Part shown: in pieces, positions 63,939 through 64,000 of the stretch
Numbering within the stretch: position 1 is the stretch's first letter
Layout of the letters: every line of letters starts with the position of its first letter
Assembly: GCA_964419055.1 (NCBI GenBank)
Contig: CAYQNU010000004.1
Coordinates: 153,330-217,329, forward strand
From: CAYQNU01 sp964419055
GTDB lineage: Bacteria; Bacteroidota; Bacteroidia; Flavobacteriales_D; Parvicellaceae
Reading direction: 5' to 3'
Length of the DNA stretch: 64,000 bases
Position numbers and translations under genes: made by a program
Notes under the pieces: generated by a model
Told to the model about the DNA's origin: nothing
The model's database searches: none
The model's input: the letters and a program-made list of their open reading frames with translations, nothing else

Positions 63939-64000
63939 TTGACTCACTAGGGCTCGAACCTAGACTCTTCTGGACCAAAACCAGACGTGTTGCCAGTTAC
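63939..64000 (-). tRNA. tRNA-Gln (anticodon TTG), 5' end outside the window
   Basis: On the minus strand: D-arm remnant GTAACTGGCAACACG, anticodon stem TCTGG/CCAGA with loop TTTTGGT (anticodon TTG), T arm CTAGG-TTCGAGC-CCTAG, acceptor 3' strand TGAGTCA, discriminator A at 63939. The 5' acceptor strand is cut off. CCA not encoded. Confidence 0.93.

Overview
The window looks like a chromosome segment of a Bacteroidota bacterium, most likely an aerobic member of the order Flavobacteriales. Evidence: AT-rich DNA, promoters of the TTG-(about 20)-TAnnTTTG type, few Shine-Dalgarno sites, type IX secretion cargo with type A and type B sorting tails, a complete alternative complex III operon, and a Bacteroidota-style MoaC/MogA fusion. 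Genus cannot be set from the sequence alone. I see no insertion sequence, prophage, CRISPR array, toxin-antitoxin pair or recognisable defence island. Almost everything with a clear function is housekeeping or surface biology.

Layout. 1-10.5 kb: a truncated exported protein, an outer-membrane barrel, the leftward set rnpA / S41 protease / O-antigen ligase-like protein, a moaC-moaB fusion, asd, and mgtE facing right. 10.5-24 kb: a repeat-rich gap, then a leftward respiratory operon actABCDEF-coxBA (quinol:cytochrome c oxidoreductase plus aa3-type oxidase subunits II and I), starting at a clear promoter near 24.0 kb and ending at a strong terminator near 10.87 kb. 24-33.3 kb: a SPOR-like protein, tRNA-Ala followed by two partial copies of its own 3' end, a secreted protein, mpl, an AAA ATPase, two phasin-like coiled-coil paralogues, a DUF2306/YARHG pair and a radical SAM protein beside a dense repeat nest. 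33.4-46.7 kb: M20 peptidase, a LEA-type lipoprotein coupled to a LytTR regulator, a CsgG-like protein, a serine hydrolase, a PA-domain secreted protein, rdgB, proC, a LysM/receptor protein and guaA. 46.9-54 kb: two giant surface proteins. 53.9-64 kb: miaA-MFS, rsmI, RDD, a SpoIIM/DUF4129/DUF4350 row, a small lipoprotein, an aldehyde dehydrogenase and the end of a tRNA-Gln.

The most unusual material is not protein-coding. Three intergenic gaps (31.88-32.23, 43.15-43.24 and 56.01-56.13 kb) hold degenerate tandem arrays in strict 7- or 8-nt register: a short fixed core (GTT/AAC or TAGAT) alternates with variable bases, and each locus has one block on the top strand followed by a block in reverse complement. 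Other unusual items are tandem partial copies of the tRNA-Ala 3' end with a palindrome in the T loop, a 150-bp mosaic of three hairpins at 10.55-10.70 kb, and low-complexity His-rich and Asp-Ser/Thr-rich segments added to most subunits of the respiratory operon. All promoter, topology and family statements were read by eye; no database or folding program was run.
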